A DNA stretch of 64,000 bases from Gordonia sp. SL306. Its GTDB lineage: Bacteria; Actinomycetota; Actinomycetes; Mycobacteriales; Mycobacteriaceae. The stretch spans positions 620,001 to 684,000 of the forward strand of contig NZ_CP113063.1 of assembly GCF_026625785.1 (NCBI RefSeq), in the 5' to 3' direction. Position numbers and translations under genes: made by a program. The notes beneath the pieces are model-generated. The model did not search any database. It had not been told where the DNA came from and was given only the letters and a program-made list of their open reading frames with translations. Shown here piece by piece: positions 8,472-17,619 of the stretch (position 1 is the stretch's first letter; each line of letters begins with the position of its first letter).

Positions 8472-9389
8472 ATGAGCACACCTACTTTCCGTGCCGCCGT
8501 CGTCCGCAAACCGAGTGGGCCCGACTCGATCGAGATCATCGACGTCCCGCTCACCGAGCCCGGACCCGGTGAGGTCCGGGTCGCGGTCGCGGCTACGCCG
8601 GTCAACCCCACCGACCTCGGAGTCGTGGGCGGGTTCTTCCACGAGCTGGGCATGATCAACCAGCCAGCGCACACCGGGCTGGGCTGGGACTTCGCCGGCA
8701 CCGTGCGCGCCGTCGGGCCCGGCGTGAACCTGTCCGTAGGCACCCGGGTCGCCGGTGTCGTCCTCGGTTTCGACCGCGACTTCGGTACCTACGCCGAACA
8801 ACTCGTCGTGTCCGCCGCCGACCTCGCCGTCGTACCCGACGGACTCGACCTGGTCGCGGCATCGACGCTGCCGCTGTCCGGCCTGAGCGCGGCGCAGATC
8901 GTCGATCTACTCGGCGACGCACGCGTTGGCGGAAACCGACTACTGGTGACCGGCGCGGCCGGAGCGATCGGGGCCAACGTTGCCGCCCTCGCCCCCGACC
9001 GCGATTGGCAGGTTACCGGCCTGGCCCGAGAGACGGACGAACACTTCGTGCGGAGTCTCGGCGCTGAGTTCGTCACGAGTGCCGGGACGGGCTGGGACGC
9101 GGTGGTCGACACCACGCCGCGGCAATTGTGGGGCCTGACCCCGGTCCGCGACGGCGGAGCCTTCGTCGGTGTCCGGCCCAATATCGTGCCAGTGGCCGAG
9201 CGAGGGATCACTGTGAGCACACTGATGGCACAGTCGAACGGTCCCCGACTGGGGCAGCTGCTGACCGACGCGGCGTCGGGCCGGTTGCCGACTCGCGTAC
9301 ATGCCGTCATGCCGTTGGCCCGGGCCGCGGACGCCCACCGGGCCATGGCCGAGGGCGGGACGCGCGGGCGCTACGTGCTCGAGCCCTGA
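8472..9389 (+). CDS. zinc-free MDR-family NAD(P)H:quinone oxidoreductase-like protein
   Basis: A 305-residue medium-chain dehydrogenase/reductase. The N-terminal GroES-like domain (MSTPTFRAAVVRKPSGPDSI to about 115) contains the segment TPVNPTDLGVVGGF. The Rossmann domain has LLVTGAAGAIGANVAA, an NAD(P)-binding loop. The Cys/His ligands of zinc alcohol dehydrogenases are absent, so quinone or enone reduction is more likely than alcohol oxidation. A strong GAGGAG ribosome-binding site precedes the ATG by 7 nt. The gene follows the SARP regulator after 122 bp and has its own SARP-type promoter; a hairpin terminator follows. Likely role is reductive detoxification of electrophiles or quinones, inferred from the family. 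Confidence 0.85.
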   Translation: MSTPTFRAAVVRKPSGPDSIEIIDVPLTEPGPGEVRVAVAATPVNPTDLGVVGGFFHELGMINQPAHTGLGWDFAGTVRAVGPGVNLSVGTRVAGVVLGFDRDFGTYAEQLVVSAADLAVVPDGLDLVAASTLPLSGLSAAQIVDLLGDARVGGNRLLVTGAAGAIGANVAALAPDRDWQVTGLARETDEHFVRSLGAEFVTSAGTGWDAVVDTTPRQLWGLTPVRDGGAFVGVRPNIVPVAERGITVSTLMAQSNGPRLGQLLTDAASGRLPTRVHAVMPLARAADAHRAMAEGGTRGRYVLEP

Positions 9390-9401
9390 GCCCGAACAAG
9401 A

Positions 9402-9440
9402 CTGTGGCCCTGACGAGCGAGAAGCTCTTCAGGGCCACAG
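9402..9440. terminator. bidirectional terminator hairpin
   Basis: CTGTGGCCCTG (9402-9412) pairs with CAGGGCCACAG (9430-9440) across a 17-base loop. It lies between the convergent oxidoreductase gene and tRNA-Ala and could end both. Confidence 0.65.
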
Positions 9441-9465
9441 CAAGTGTTTGCGCAAGGGCAAACTC

Positions 9466-9514
9466 GGGTGGAGCTAAGGGGACTCGAACCCCTGACCCCC
9501 ACACTGCCAGTGTG
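9466..9514. repeat. 49-bp direct repeat, right copy (within intact tRNA-Ala)
   Basis: Identical to 3708-3756. In this copy the repeat continues into the D arm and 5' acceptor strand of tRNA-Ala, as expected for the tRNA-restoring end of an integrated element. Confidence 0.85.
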
Positions 9515-9541
9515 GTGCGCTACCAGCTGCGCCATAGCCCC
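9469..9541 (-). tRNA. tRNA-Ala (anticodon GGC)
   Basis: A 73-nt cloverleaf on the minus strand. The GGGGCTA acceptor strand pairs with TAGCTCC, with the discriminator A following. The anticodon stem CCACA/TGTGG encloses the loop CTGGCAG with anticodon GGC (codon GCC). The T arm is AGGGGTTCGAGTCCCCT. CCA is not encoded. It lies immediately beside a segment bounded by a duplicate of its 3' half. Confidence 0.95.
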
Positions 9542-9653
9542 GTGTGTAGTTGTCTCGGCCCTTCGAAGCGCTCACCGCGGTGGTCACATCGTTTCCAGAG
9601 CAAGGGCAAAACTACACCATCGCCGGGATTCCGACCAAATCCGCCTGCCGCGC

Positions 9654-10400
9654 TCAGCCCTTGTCGGCGAGCAGGCCGTCGAGCCATCCAGTGCCGTCCA
9701 TGATGCCGTCGACGGGCGCTCCGCCCGACAGCACCGTCGGTGTGGCGACCTGCCCGTTGGTGGCCTTCGAGAGCTGGTTCTCCGATTGGTCTGCGGCGTC
9801 TTTCGCCTCGGCGACCTTGGCCCCGTCGGCGACGCACTTCTGGGTCGCCGGTGACGCCCCCTGCTCGCCGGCGATGCGGGCGAGATCGGCGTTGCTCAGG
9901 TCCGTGCCGCCGCCCTCCTTGGGCTGATTGGCGAACAGTGCGGAATGGAATTTGAGGAAGATCTCCTTGTCCTCCCCGGCGCCCACGCACTGGGCGGCAC
10001 CTGCGGCCCGCGAGGAGTAGTCCCCCGACGACGACTGGTCGTCGAGGAAGTTCAGCATGTGATAGCGGACCCGCAGCGTGCCCTCGTTGATCGCCTTGGT
10101 GATCGAGGCGCCCGACTGCTGTTCGAACTCATGGCACACCGGGCACATGAAGTCCTCGAACACATCGATCGTCTGCGGGGCCGACGGCGCGCCGATGATC
10201 TGCGCCGCGTTCTCGCTGAGCACCGCCTCGTCGACTCCGCCGGAGTCACGGTGGCTGTTCCACACGATGCCACCGACCACCAGCGCGGCGATCACCGCGA
10301 TCGCGGCGCCGGCCAGGATGTAGGTGGTCCGGCTCGAGGTGGCCCTCGGCTGATATCTCGACGTCTCTTTGGGCGTCGCGGGCTTGCGCTTGTCGCTCAC
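9654..10400 (-). CDS. membrane-anchored DsbA-family thioredoxin-like protein
   Basis: A 248-residue protein: basic cytoplasmic N-terminus (1-26), one membrane segment (about 27-48, YILAGAAIAVIAALVVGGIV), then an extracytoplasmic thioredoxin-fold domain of the DsbA/DSBA-like type. The active site is Cys86-Pro-Val-Cys89 in VFEDFMCPVCHEFE. A cis-Pro-type segment (QVATPTVLSGG) lies near the C-terminus. Two further Cys residues (CVGAG and QKCVADG) may form a structural disulfide. Actinobacterial homologues catalyse oxidative folding of exported proteins. The gene lies 111 bp after the start of tRNA-Ala and 114 bp from pgm, on the same strand as both. Partner unknown. Confidence 0.85.
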   Translation of the reverse strand: MSDKRKPATPKETSRYQPRATSSRTTYILAGAAIAVIAALVVGGIVWNSHRDSGGVDEAVLSENAAQIIGAPSAPQTIDVFEDFMCPVCHEFEQQSGASITKAINEGTLRVRYHMLNFLDDQSSSGDYSSRAAGAAQCVGAGEDKEIFLKFHSALFANQPKEGGGTDLSNADLARIAGEQGASPATQKCVADGAKVAEAKDAADQSENQLSKATNGQVATPTVLSGGAPVDGIMDGTGWLDGLLADKG

Positions 10401-10514
10401 ACCACTACCTTCTCATCGCTCACGCGACCGTCGGGAATCGCAGCCGACGTCGACCGGTTGACGGCGTCGACTCTAGCCAGCTGCCGATGAGAGCAGACTG
10501 AGACGAGCCGCAGG

Positions 10515-12155
10515 TCAGACGAGAACGGAATCGACCAGCTCCTGCGCCTGCGCCTGCACCGTCGCGAGATGCTCGGCGCCCTTGAACGATTCGGCATAGA
10601 TCTTGTAGACGTCCTCGGTTCCCGACGGACGTGCCGCAAACCACGCGTTCTCGGTGGTCACCTTCAGGCCCCCGATCGGTGCGCCGTTGCCCGGCGCCTC
10701 GGTGAGGATCGCGGTGATCGGCTCACCGGCGAGCTCGGTGGCGCTCACCTGATTCGCGGACAGCTTCGCCAGCAACGCCTTCTGATCTCGCGACGCCGGC
10801 GCGTCGATGCGCGCATAAGCGCTCTCCCCGTACCGCTCGGCGAGCTCGCGGTAGCGCTGTGACGGCGTCTTGCCGGTCTTCGCGAGCATCTCCGACGCCA
10901 GCAGGGCCATGATGATCCCGTCCTTGTCGGTGGACCACGGCCCGCCGTCGAAGGTCAGGAACGATGCCCCGGCGCTCTCCTCGCCACCGAAGGCGATGCT
11001 GCCGTCCAGCAATCCGTCGACGAACCACTTGAACCCGACCGGCACCTCGACGAGCCGACGACCGATACCGCCGACGACGCGGTCGATCAGCGACGAGCTC
11101 ACCAACGTCTTCCCCACCGCCGCGTCGGCACCCCAGCCCTCGCGATGGGTGAAGAGATACTCGATGGCCACCGCGAGGTAGTGATTGGGATTCATCAGGC
11201 CCCCATCGGGGGTCACGATGCCGTGGCGGTCGGAGTCCGCGTCATTGCCCGTCGCGATGTCGTAGGAATCGCGCGCGGAGATCAGCGACGCCATGGCGTT
11301 GGGCGACGAGCAGTCCATCCGGATCTTGCCGTCGGTGTCGAGGGTCATGAAGCGGAAGGTCGGGTCCACGGTGGGATTGACGACGGTCAGGTTCTGGAGG
11401 TTGTAGCGGAACCCGATCTCCGCCCAGTACCCGACCGACGCACCGCCGAGCGGGTCGGCGCCGATGTGGACTCCGGCGTCGCGAATGGCCGTCATGTCGA
11501 CCACTTCGTGCAGGTGGTCCACATAGTTGAACGTGTACGGATACTCACGGATGTACTCGCTCTTGCGTGCTCGCTCGAACGGGATGCGCTTGACACCGGC
11601 GAGGCCGTCGGCGAGCAGCTCGTTGGCGCGACGCGCGACAACCGACGTGATGCTGGTGTCGGCCGGTCCTCCGTTGGGCGGGTTGTACTTGAACCCGCCG
11701 TCGCGCGGCGGATTGTGTGACGGCGTCACGACGATCCCGTCCGCGAGCACCCCCGGGTTGGCCTGATTGAAACGCAGGATCGCGAAGCTCACCGCCGGGG
11801 TCGGCGTGAATTTCTCGTTCTCCGCGATGTAGACGGTGACCTCGTTCGCGGTCAGGACCTCGAGCGCGCTCCGCCAGGCCGGGATCGACAACGCGTGGGT
11901 GTCGAACCCGATGAACAGCGGCCCCTTGATCCCGGCCGACGTCCGGTATTCGACGATCGCCTGGGTGGTGGCGAGGATGTGCGCCTCGTTGAACGCCGAA
12001 TCCAGGCTGGACCCACGATGCCCCGAGGTACCGAACAACACCTGCTGCATCGGATCGGCCGGGTCGGGGACGAGGTCGTAATAGGCGCGTTCGACGGCAG
12101 TCACATCGATCAGATCTTCGGGGAGCGCAAGTGTTCCTGCGCGCGGGTGTGCCAT
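10515..12155 (-). CDS. pgm: phosphoglucomutase (alpha-D-glucose phosphate-specific)
   Basis: A 546-residue enzyme of full family length. It interconverts glucose 1-phosphate and glucose 6-phosphate, feeding glycogen, trehalose and cell-wall sugar nucleotides. The phosphoserine is Ser146 in VVTPSHNPP; the Mg-binding loop is DADSDRHG. The sugar-binding loop [10 protein letters not shown] and the C-terminal phosphate-binding [15 protein letters not shown] are both present. N-terminal FGTSGHRG is conserved. The ATG at 12155 starts [15 protein letters not shown] as in relatives. It is divergent from the secreted lipase gene. Confidence 0.95.
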   Translation of the reverse strand: MAHPRAGTLALPEDLIDVTAVERAYYDLVPDPADPMQQVLFGTSGHRGSSLDSAFNEAHILATTQAIVEYRTSAGIKGPLFIGFDTHALSIPAWRSALEVLTANEVTVYIAENEKFTPTPAVSFAILRFNQANPGVLADGIVVTPSHNPPRDGGFKYNPPNGGPADTSITSVVARRANELLADGLAGVKRIPFERARKSEYIREYPYTFNYVDHLHEVVDMTAIRDAGVHIGADPLGGASVGYWAEIGFRYNLQNLTVVNPTVDPTFRFMTLDTDGKIRMDCSSPNAMASLISARDSYDIATGNDADSDRHGIVTPDGGLMNPNHYLAVAIEYLFTHREGWGADAAVGKTLVSSSLIDRVVGGIGRRLVEVPVGFKWFVDGLLDGSIAFGGEESAGASFLTFDGGPWSTDKDGIIMALLASEMLAKTGKTPSQRYRELAERYGESAYARIDAPASRDQKALLAKLSANQVSATELAGEPITAILTEAPGNGAPIGGLKVTTENAWFAARPSGTEDVYKIYAESFKGAEHLATVQAQAQELVDSVLV

Positions 12156-12252
12156 GCCGCAATTCTGCCATCGTGGGACCGATCCGGTCGGTGACTACGA
12201 GCGAACGGCTACCGTGAGCTCTATCCGCACGATGCACGGAGGGCCCTTCCGC

Positions 12253-13419
12253 ATGAGATTCGTACGACTCCTGGTGGCCTCGGTCGCGACCGTCGCGTTC
12301 GCGCTGGTACCGACCCTGACCACCGCGCCCGCGAACTCCGCCCCGTATTGGCCCGCGTCCGCCGGTGACTCCTCCTATGCCACACCGGCCGGGCTCGCCG
12401 GGGCCCGACCCGGGCAGGTGCTGAAGTACCGGCCCATGCCCAGCCCGTTCCCTGGTTCCACCGCCGCCAAGGTGATGTTCCGGTCCACCAATTCGCAGGG
12501 ACGACCGATCGCCGGCGTCACGACGGTGTTCACCCCAGTCGGCGGCGCGCGGCACAGCTTGCTCTCGTATCAGCCGTTCACCAACGCGCTGGGTCTGCAG
12601 TGCGCGCCGTCGAGGCAACTCTTCGCGGGCGGGCTGCAGGAGAACCCGTTGATCCAGACGATGCTCGCCGGAGGTCACGCGGTGAACGTTCCCGACCACC
12701 TCGGACCGACCAGTGCCTACGGCGCCGCCCGCCTCGGCGGCGTCCTCACCCTCGACTCCATCCGAGCCGCGCAGGACGAGCCACGGCTACGCGTCGGACG
12801 TGGTGTCCGGACTGCACTGGCCGGTTACTCGGGTGGAGCCATGGCCAGTGCCTTCGCCGCCGTTCTGGCCCCGCGCTTCGGCCGGGGCCTCAACCTCGTC
12901 GGACTCTCTGCCGGCGGCACCCCGATGAACATCGAGTCCATCGCGCGGTCGCTCGGCGGCACCCCCAACCCGCTGTTCGGTCTGGGCTTCGCCGCGGCGA
13001 TGGGGCTCGAGCGCGAGTATCCACAGCAGCTCCCGCTGTCGACCCAGCTGAATGCGCAGGGGCGAGGACTGGCGGCTCGCATCCGCAACGCCTGCACCCA
13101 GCAGATCATCGACGCAGGCGCCAACAAGCGGGTCGCCGACGTGGTACCCGGCGGGCAGTTCGCCGAGACCCGGGCCGGCCTCGGCGCCCTGCGCCAGAAC
13201 AGTGTGCAGGACTATCCGGGCGCCCCACCGATGCCGGTCCTGCTCTATCAGGGTTCCGGCGACCAGCTCACGCCGACGAGCACGGTCGAGGCGGTCGCGG
13301 CCACGTGGCGTCGCCGCGGCACCCCGGTGCAGACGGTCGCCATCCCGGGCGATCACGGATCGACCATCGTCACCGGAATCCCGATCGCGATCGGTTTCCT
13401 GAACGCACGGCTCGGCTGA
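12253..13419 (+). CDS. secreted lipase (LIP family, alpha/beta hydrolase)
   Basis: The start at ATG 12253 follows GGAGGG by 9 nt and yields a clean signal peptide: MRFVRLLVASVATVAFALVP with cleavage probably after PANSA. The 388-residue product resembles actinobacterial secretory lipases of the Candida LIP type. The nucleophile is Ser193 in AGYSGGAMAS; Asp in YQGSGDQLTP and His in PGDHGST complete the likely triad. The upstream frame start at 12154 would put a non-signal extension in front and is rejected. The next hydrolase gene begins 10 bp downstream, suggesting one transcript. Substrate presumably acylglycerols or other esters; inferred. Confidence 0.88.
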   Translation: MRFVRLLVASVATVAFALVPTLTTAPANSAPYWPASAGDSSYATPAGLAGARPGQVLKYRPMPSPFPGSTAAKVMFRSTNSQGRPIAGVTTVFTPVGGARHSLLSYQPFTNALGLQCAPSRQLFAGGLQENPLIQTMLAGGHAVNVPDHLGPTSAYGAARLGGVLTLDSIRAAQDEPRLRVGRGVRTALAGYSGGAMASAFAAVLAPRFGRGLNLVGLSAGGTPMNIESIARSLGGTPNPLFGLGFAAAMGLEREYPQQLPLSTQLNAQGRGLAARIRNACTQQIIDAGANKRVADVVPGGQFAETRAGLGALRQNSVQDYPGAPPMPVLLYQGSGDQLTPTSTVEAVAATWRRRGTPVQTVAIPGDHGSTIVTGIPIAIGFLNARLG

Positions 13420-13429
13420 TCGGAGACAC

Positions 13430-14113
13430 GTGGCGAAGCGCGCACCGACCACACCCCGACTACTCGTGCTCGTCCTGCCGGGCGGCACCGACTCCAGCTA
13501 CCGACCGTTCAGTCCACGTCAGGCGTCCGCACTCCGGATGTATCCGTTCACCTGGTCGATCCGGGCGCGGTTCGGGCGGTCGGTATGCGTGCGGCAGGTC
13601 CGCTATCGCGTCTACGGGTGGAACGGCCGACAGAACAGTCCGATGCCGTACGCGCGTGCCGCACTCGACGACCTCGAGCGCACTCACCCCGGTGTGCCGG
13701 TCGCGCTGATCGGGCACTCGATGGGCGGCCGGGTGGGTGCACAGCTGGCGGCCGATCGGCGGGTCGTCGGTTTGCTCGCCCTCGCCCCGTGGTGGCAGTA
13801 CGCCGATTGGCGCTTCATCCACGACGGGGTCCGCGTGGTGGCGATACACGGGACCGCCGACGAGCGGACCTACCCGCGCCGCACGGAGAAAGGCGTGCAC
13901 GAACTGGCGGCCCGCGGCGTGGACGCCACATTCGTGCCGGTACCCGACGGCGATCACGCCATGCTCGATCACATCCGGCTCTGGCACGGTGCCGCACTCG
14001 ATTTCGTCGGTGCGGCCCTCACCCGTCGTCGCGAACCGGCCGCGTCATCGGCTCAGGAGGAGACCTTCGCCCCTGCCGACGCGATCACATCGTCGAGGTG
14101 CTCGGCCCGGTAG
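13430..14113 (+). CDS. small alpha/beta hydrolase
   Basis: A 227-residue protein starting at GTG 13430, 10 bp after the lipase. LLVLVLPGGTDSSYRPF is the first strand and oxyanion loop. Ser97 lies in IGHSMGGRVGAQLA, with Asp in HGTADERTYP and His in DGDHAML forming a plausible triad. No signal peptide. The C-terminal 20 residues are encoded by DNA that also encodes, in antisense, the end of the FadD6-like gene (61-bp convergent overlap). This suggests the original stop was lost, or that overlapping ends are tolerated. Substrate unknown. Confidence 0.75.
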   Translation: MAKRAPTTPRLLVLVLPGGTDSSYRPFSPRQASALRMYPFTWSIRARFGRSVCVRQVRYRVYGWNGRQNSPMPYARAALDDLERTHPGVPVALIGHSMGGRVGAQLAADRRVVGLLALAPWWQYADWRFIHDGVRVVAIHGTADERTYPRRTEKGVHELAARGVDATFVPVPDGDHAMLDHIRLWHGAALDFVGAALTRRREPAASSAQEETFAPADAITSSRCSAR

Positions 14114-15849
14114 GCCTCGTAGGTCGCGGGGGTTCCCCGTAGGACGAACACCGGGTCGTCCCCGGTGTCGGTGTACCCCTGATTTCGGAGATCGACTCGG
14201 ACGTTCTTGAACGTGGAGGTGTGTTCGAGATGATCGACGATTCGAATGAACAGCGGTATCGCGTAGCGCGGCAACGTCTCCCGCACATGCTCGGCAATCT
14301 TGTCGGGGTCGAAGGGGGCACCGTCGGCCAGCAGGACAGCGGCCATGCCCGCTTTGCCGTCCGCTCCCGGCACGCCGACGCCGAACACCACCGACTGATC
14401 GACGAGGTCGCAGGAGTCCAGTGCCGCCTCGACCTCGGTCGTCGCGACGTTCTCACCCTTCCACCGGAAGGTGTCCCCGATCCGGTCGACGAAGGCGATG
14501 TGGCCGAATCCCTGATCGTGCACCACGTCTCCGGTGTTGAACCAACGGTCGCCGGCCTTCACCGCATCGCCGACGACCTTCTTCTCCGACGCCTTCGGGT
14601 CGGTGTATCCGTCGAAATGGGCCCGATCGTTGATCTCACCGAGCAGGAGCCCGGTGCCGTGCTTGCCGACCGGGATCACGTGGCCGTCGCCGTCGCGGCG
14701 CGGCTCCCCGCTCTCCTCGTCGAACTCCACGATCGCGTATTTGAGCGGGCTGAAGCCCGCCGACTTCGGAATCCCCAGCAGATTGACGAAACCGATGTTC
14801 CCTTCACTGGCGGCATACAGTTCGGCCACCCGGTCGATCCCGAACCGTGTGGTGAACTCGTCCCAGATCTCCGGCCGCAGTCCGTTCCCGACCACGACAC
14901 GGACGGAATGCGTACGGTCGGTGGGCTTTTCCGGCTGGGCGAGCAGGTAGCGGCACAGCTCACCGATGTAGCAGAACGCAGTGGCCTTGTTGAGGATGAT
15001 GTCGTCCCAGAATCCGGACGCGGAGAACTGCTCGCCGACCGCCACGCAGGCACCGGCGCGCATCGCCGCCGACACGGACACCGTCAGAGCGTTGTTGTGA
15101 TAGAAGGGCAACGCCGCATACATTGTGTCGTCCGGGCGCAGCCGCACACCCATGCCCCCGATGCCGTGCATCGCGACATGCCACCGATGATGACTCATCT
15201 TGCTGGCCTTCGGATATCCCGTTGTGCCGGAGGTGAAGATGTAATAAGCCGTCTCGCCGGCCTGGACGGTGTCGGTCACGGCCGGGTCGACCGGGCTCAG
15301 TGTGGCGCTCTGCGACTTCAGATCGTCGAAGTCGACGATCACGGCAGGCAACGACTCACTCGGCACCGATTCCACGGCTTCTTCCAGCCCTGGTTGCAGC
15401 AGAAGGATTTTCGCATCGATGAGACCGAGGCTGTGCTCGAGCACCGCGCCTCGCTGATGGAAGTTGATCATGCCGGCGATCGCACCGAGTTTGACGGTTG
15501 CGAGCATGCACAGCACGACGTCGGGGTGGTTCTTGGCCAGGATGGCGACCACATCGCCACGGCCGATCCCCCGCTCGGCGAGGAACGCCGCGAAGCGATT
15601 GACCTGGGCGTTGCATTCCCGGTAGGTCATCGACTCGCCGTGGAACCGCAGGAACGGGCGGTCAGGGTACTTCGCCGCCGTCTCCTGGAATGTCTTCCCG
15701 ACCGACTCCCGCCGGGTGAGCGGTCGAGGGATCATCTTCGGGACCACGCCGGCGAGGATGCGCCAGTCCTTGCCGATCCCACGCAGACCACGCAGGATGT
15801 CTCCCCCGGTCACCTCGATGTGGTCACGGTTCTCCGCCATTGCCGCCAT
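14053..15849 (-). CDS. long-chain acyl-CoA synthetase, FadD6-like
   Basis: A 598-residue adenylate-forming enzyme. ATG 15849 is chosen over 15948 because GGAGGAA lies 5-6 nt before it, and the length then matches mycobacterial FadD6 (about 597). The P-loop is FTSGTTGYPKASKMSHHR; the A8-type segment NTGDVVHDQGFGHIAFVDRIGDTFRWKGENV is followed by the C-terminal subdomain. This matches the very-long-chain/fatty acid transport protein subgroup, which activates fatty acids to acyl-CoA at the inner membrane. No catalytic residue appears missing. Convergent with the small hydrolase, divergent from the carboxylesterase. Confidence 0.9.
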   Translation of the reverse strand: MAAMAENRDHIEVTGGDILRGLRGIGKDWRILAGVVPKMIPRPLTRRESVGKTFQETAAKYPDRPFLRFHGESMTYRECNAQVNRFAAFLAERGIGRGDVVAILAKNHPDVVLCMLATVKLGAIAGMINFHQRGAVLEHSLGLIDAKILLLQPGLEEAVESVPSESLPAVIVDFDDLKSQSATLSPVDPAVTDTVQAGETAYYIFTSGTTGYPKASKMSHHRWHVAMHGIGGMGVRLRPDDTMYAALPFYHNNALTVSVSAAMRAGACVAVGEQFSASGFWDDIILNKATAFCYIGELCRYLLAQPEKPTDRTHSVRVVVGNGLRPEIWDEFTTRFGIDRVAELYAASEGNIGFVNLLGIPKSAGFSPLKYAIVEFDEESGEPRRDGDGHVIPVGKHGTGLLLGEINDRAHFDGYTDPKASEKKVVGDAVKAGDRWFNTGDVVHDQGFGHIAFVDRIGDTFRWKGENVATTEVEAALDSCDLVDQSVVFGVGVPGADGKAGMAAVLLADGAPFDPDKIAEHVRETLPRYAIPLFIRIVDHLEHTSTFKNVRVDLRNQGYTDTGDDPVFVLRGTPATYEAYRAEHLDDVIASAGAKVSS

Positions 15850-16042
15850 CTGTGTTCCTCCCCAGCATCGCTTGTCGCCGATCGACACGTCCGCCCCCGC
15901 GCACGCCACAACCGACCCGATCGTGACCGCCAGGCTATCCGAAGACACCTGTGGTCAGAAGAGGATCGCCGATTCGTCGGACGATCCAGCGGCCCCGACC
16001 GATACTGATGTGACCACCATCACAGCGGCATGGAGGATTGCC

Positions 16043-17545
16043 ATGTCCGATGAATCCGATCGTCCCGTCGTCACCACGACGGCCGGACCCGTACGCGGCC
16101 GCCGACTCACCGACGGCGTCGTCCGGTTCCTCGGAATCCCCTACGCGGCAGCCCCGTTCGGCGTCAACCGGATGCGTCCTCCCCAGCCTCCGGAGACGTG
16201 GCAGGAGCCCCGGGACTGCGATGAGTTCGGCCCGACGGTACCCAAGGGTGACTACCCGCCGCACTACGCGACGCTCTTCGCCGAGGTGACCGTCGACGGC
16301 GACGAGTGCCTGAACGTGAATGTCTGGTCCCCCGGCCTCGACGACGCGCGGCCGGTGCTGGTGTGGATCCATGGCGGTTCGTTCATGAACGGATCGAACT
16401 CGGTGGCCGAGTACGACGGCACCGCGTTCGCCAGGGACGGGGTGGTTCTCGTGTCGGTGAACTACCGGCTGGCCGCCGAAGGCTTCCTGTTCCTCGACGA
16501 CGGCACCGCCAATCTCGGACTGCAGGACCAGATCTGCGCCTTGCGATGGGTACAGGAGAACATCGCCTCGTTCGGCGGCGATCCCGCTCAGGTGACCGTC
16601 GCAGGCGAATCCGCCGGCGCGATGAGTGTGTCCACCTTGCTGACGATGCCCTCCGCCCACGGCCTGTTCACGCGGGCGATCACCCAGTCGGGTGCCACCG
16701 CGCACACCATCAGTCCCGAACAGGGACTGATGGTCGGGCGGTACCTCGCCGAGTCGCTCGGCGTCGAGCCGACCCGAGAGGCCATCGCGGCGGTGCCGCT
16801 GGACCGGCTGGTGGCCGCCGCCGCTGATCTGGTGACCGAGGTGCAGACCACTCCCGACCCCGAGAAGTGGGGCACCCTCGCGATGAGTCTGCTGCCCTTT
16901 GCTCCCGTCGTCGACGGAGATGTCCTGCCGCGCCACCCTCTCGACGCCATGGCCGAGGGCGCGGGCTCCGACGTCACGGTGCTGACCGGCTCGACCAGAG
17001 ACGAGGCACGCCTGTTCCTGGTGGCCCCCCAGACCATCGACCTCATCGACGAATCGACCTATACCGCGACCGCGCAGGTTTACGGACTGGACGCGCAGGC
17101 AATCGAGACCTACTCGCGGAACCGTCCGGGCGCGAGCCCCGGCGATCTCGTCGCCGCGGTCGTCACCGACTGGTTCTTCGGCATCCCGGCTGTGCGCGTG
17201 ACGGAGGCACGAGTGCGGGCCGGTGGTGCGCCGACCTGGCTGTACCGATTCGACTATCCGGATCCGGCGGCGAACCACGGGTTCGGCGCGTCGCACGCGG
17301 CGGAGATCCCGTTCGTCTTCGACACCCTGCACGAGAAGACGGTGGCGCCTCGCCTCGGCGACCATCCGTCGCAGGCGGTTGCCGACACGGCCCATCGCGT
17401 CTGGGTCGACTTCGTCACCACCGGCTCTCCGGGGTGGACGTCCTACGATCTCAGTGCCCGGCATGTGGGATTGATCGCCGACGTGGTGGCCGACGTCTCC
17501 GATCCGGCGAAGGACGAACGGGAGGCGTGGGAGGGCGTGCGCTGA
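16043..17545 (+). CDS. type-B carboxylesterase
   Basis: A 500-residue carboxylesterase/para-nitrobenzyl-esterase-like enzyme without signal peptide. ATG 16043 follows GGAGG by 7 nt. The oxyanion segment is VWIHGGSFMNGS; the nucleophile is Ser190 in VAGESAGAMSV. The acidic residue is likely in STRDEARLF, and the His in FGASHAAEIPF. The sequence FLGIPYAAAPFG near the N-terminus is the family signature. It hydrolyses carboxylic esters; the natural substrate is unknown. The gene stands alone before the tmRNA terminator. Confidence 0.9.
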   Translation: MSDESDRPVVTTTAGPVRGRRLTDGVVRFLGIPYAAAPFGVNRMRPPQPPETWQEPRDCDEFGPTVPKGDYPPHYATLFAEVTVDGDECLNVNVWSPGLDDARPVLVWIHGGSFMNGSNSVAEYDGTAFARDGVVLVSVNYRLAAEGFLFLDDGTANLGLQDQICALRWVQENIASFGGDPAQVTVAGESAGAMSVSTLLTMPSAHGLFTRAITQSGATAHTISPEQGLMVGRYLAESLGVEPTREAIAAVPLDRLVAAAADLVTEVQTTPDPEKWGTLAMSLLPFAPVVDGDVLPRHPLDAMAEGAGSDVTVLTGSTRDEARLFLVAPQTIDLIDESTYTATAQVYGLDAQAIETYSRNRPGASPGDLVAAVVTDWFFGIPAVRVTEARVRAGGAPTWLYRFDYPDPAANHGFGASHAAEIPFVFDTLHEKTVAPRLGDHPSQAVADTAHRVWVDFVTTGSPGWTSYDLSARHVGLIADVVADVSDPAKDEREAWEGVR

Positions 17546-17582
17546 CCGCGACCCGGCAACCGCCGCACCACGGACACGGAAA

Positions 17583-17613
17583 CGGCCCCCGGACCATGTG
17601 GTCCGGGGGCCGT
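17583..17613. terminator. strong hairpin terminator between esterase and tmRNA
   Basis: CGGCCCCCGGACC and GGTCCGGGGGCCG form a 13-bp stem with a short ATGT loop. It lies just after the tmRNA 3' end on the minus strand and 38 bp after the esterase stop, so it can serve both. Confidence 0.85.
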
Positions 17614-17619
17614 CTGCTG

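Noticed and set aside
3708..9541. Active integrative element with its own recombinase
   Set aside because: No integrase, excisionase or replication gene was found between the repeats; only a remnant or cassette can be supported.
14221..16008. 595-codon plus-strand open frame opposite the FadD6-like gene
   Set aside because: It is the reverse-strand shadow of a clear acyl-CoA synthetase. It is His/Asp/Arg-rich, shows no domain and has no ribosome-binding site.
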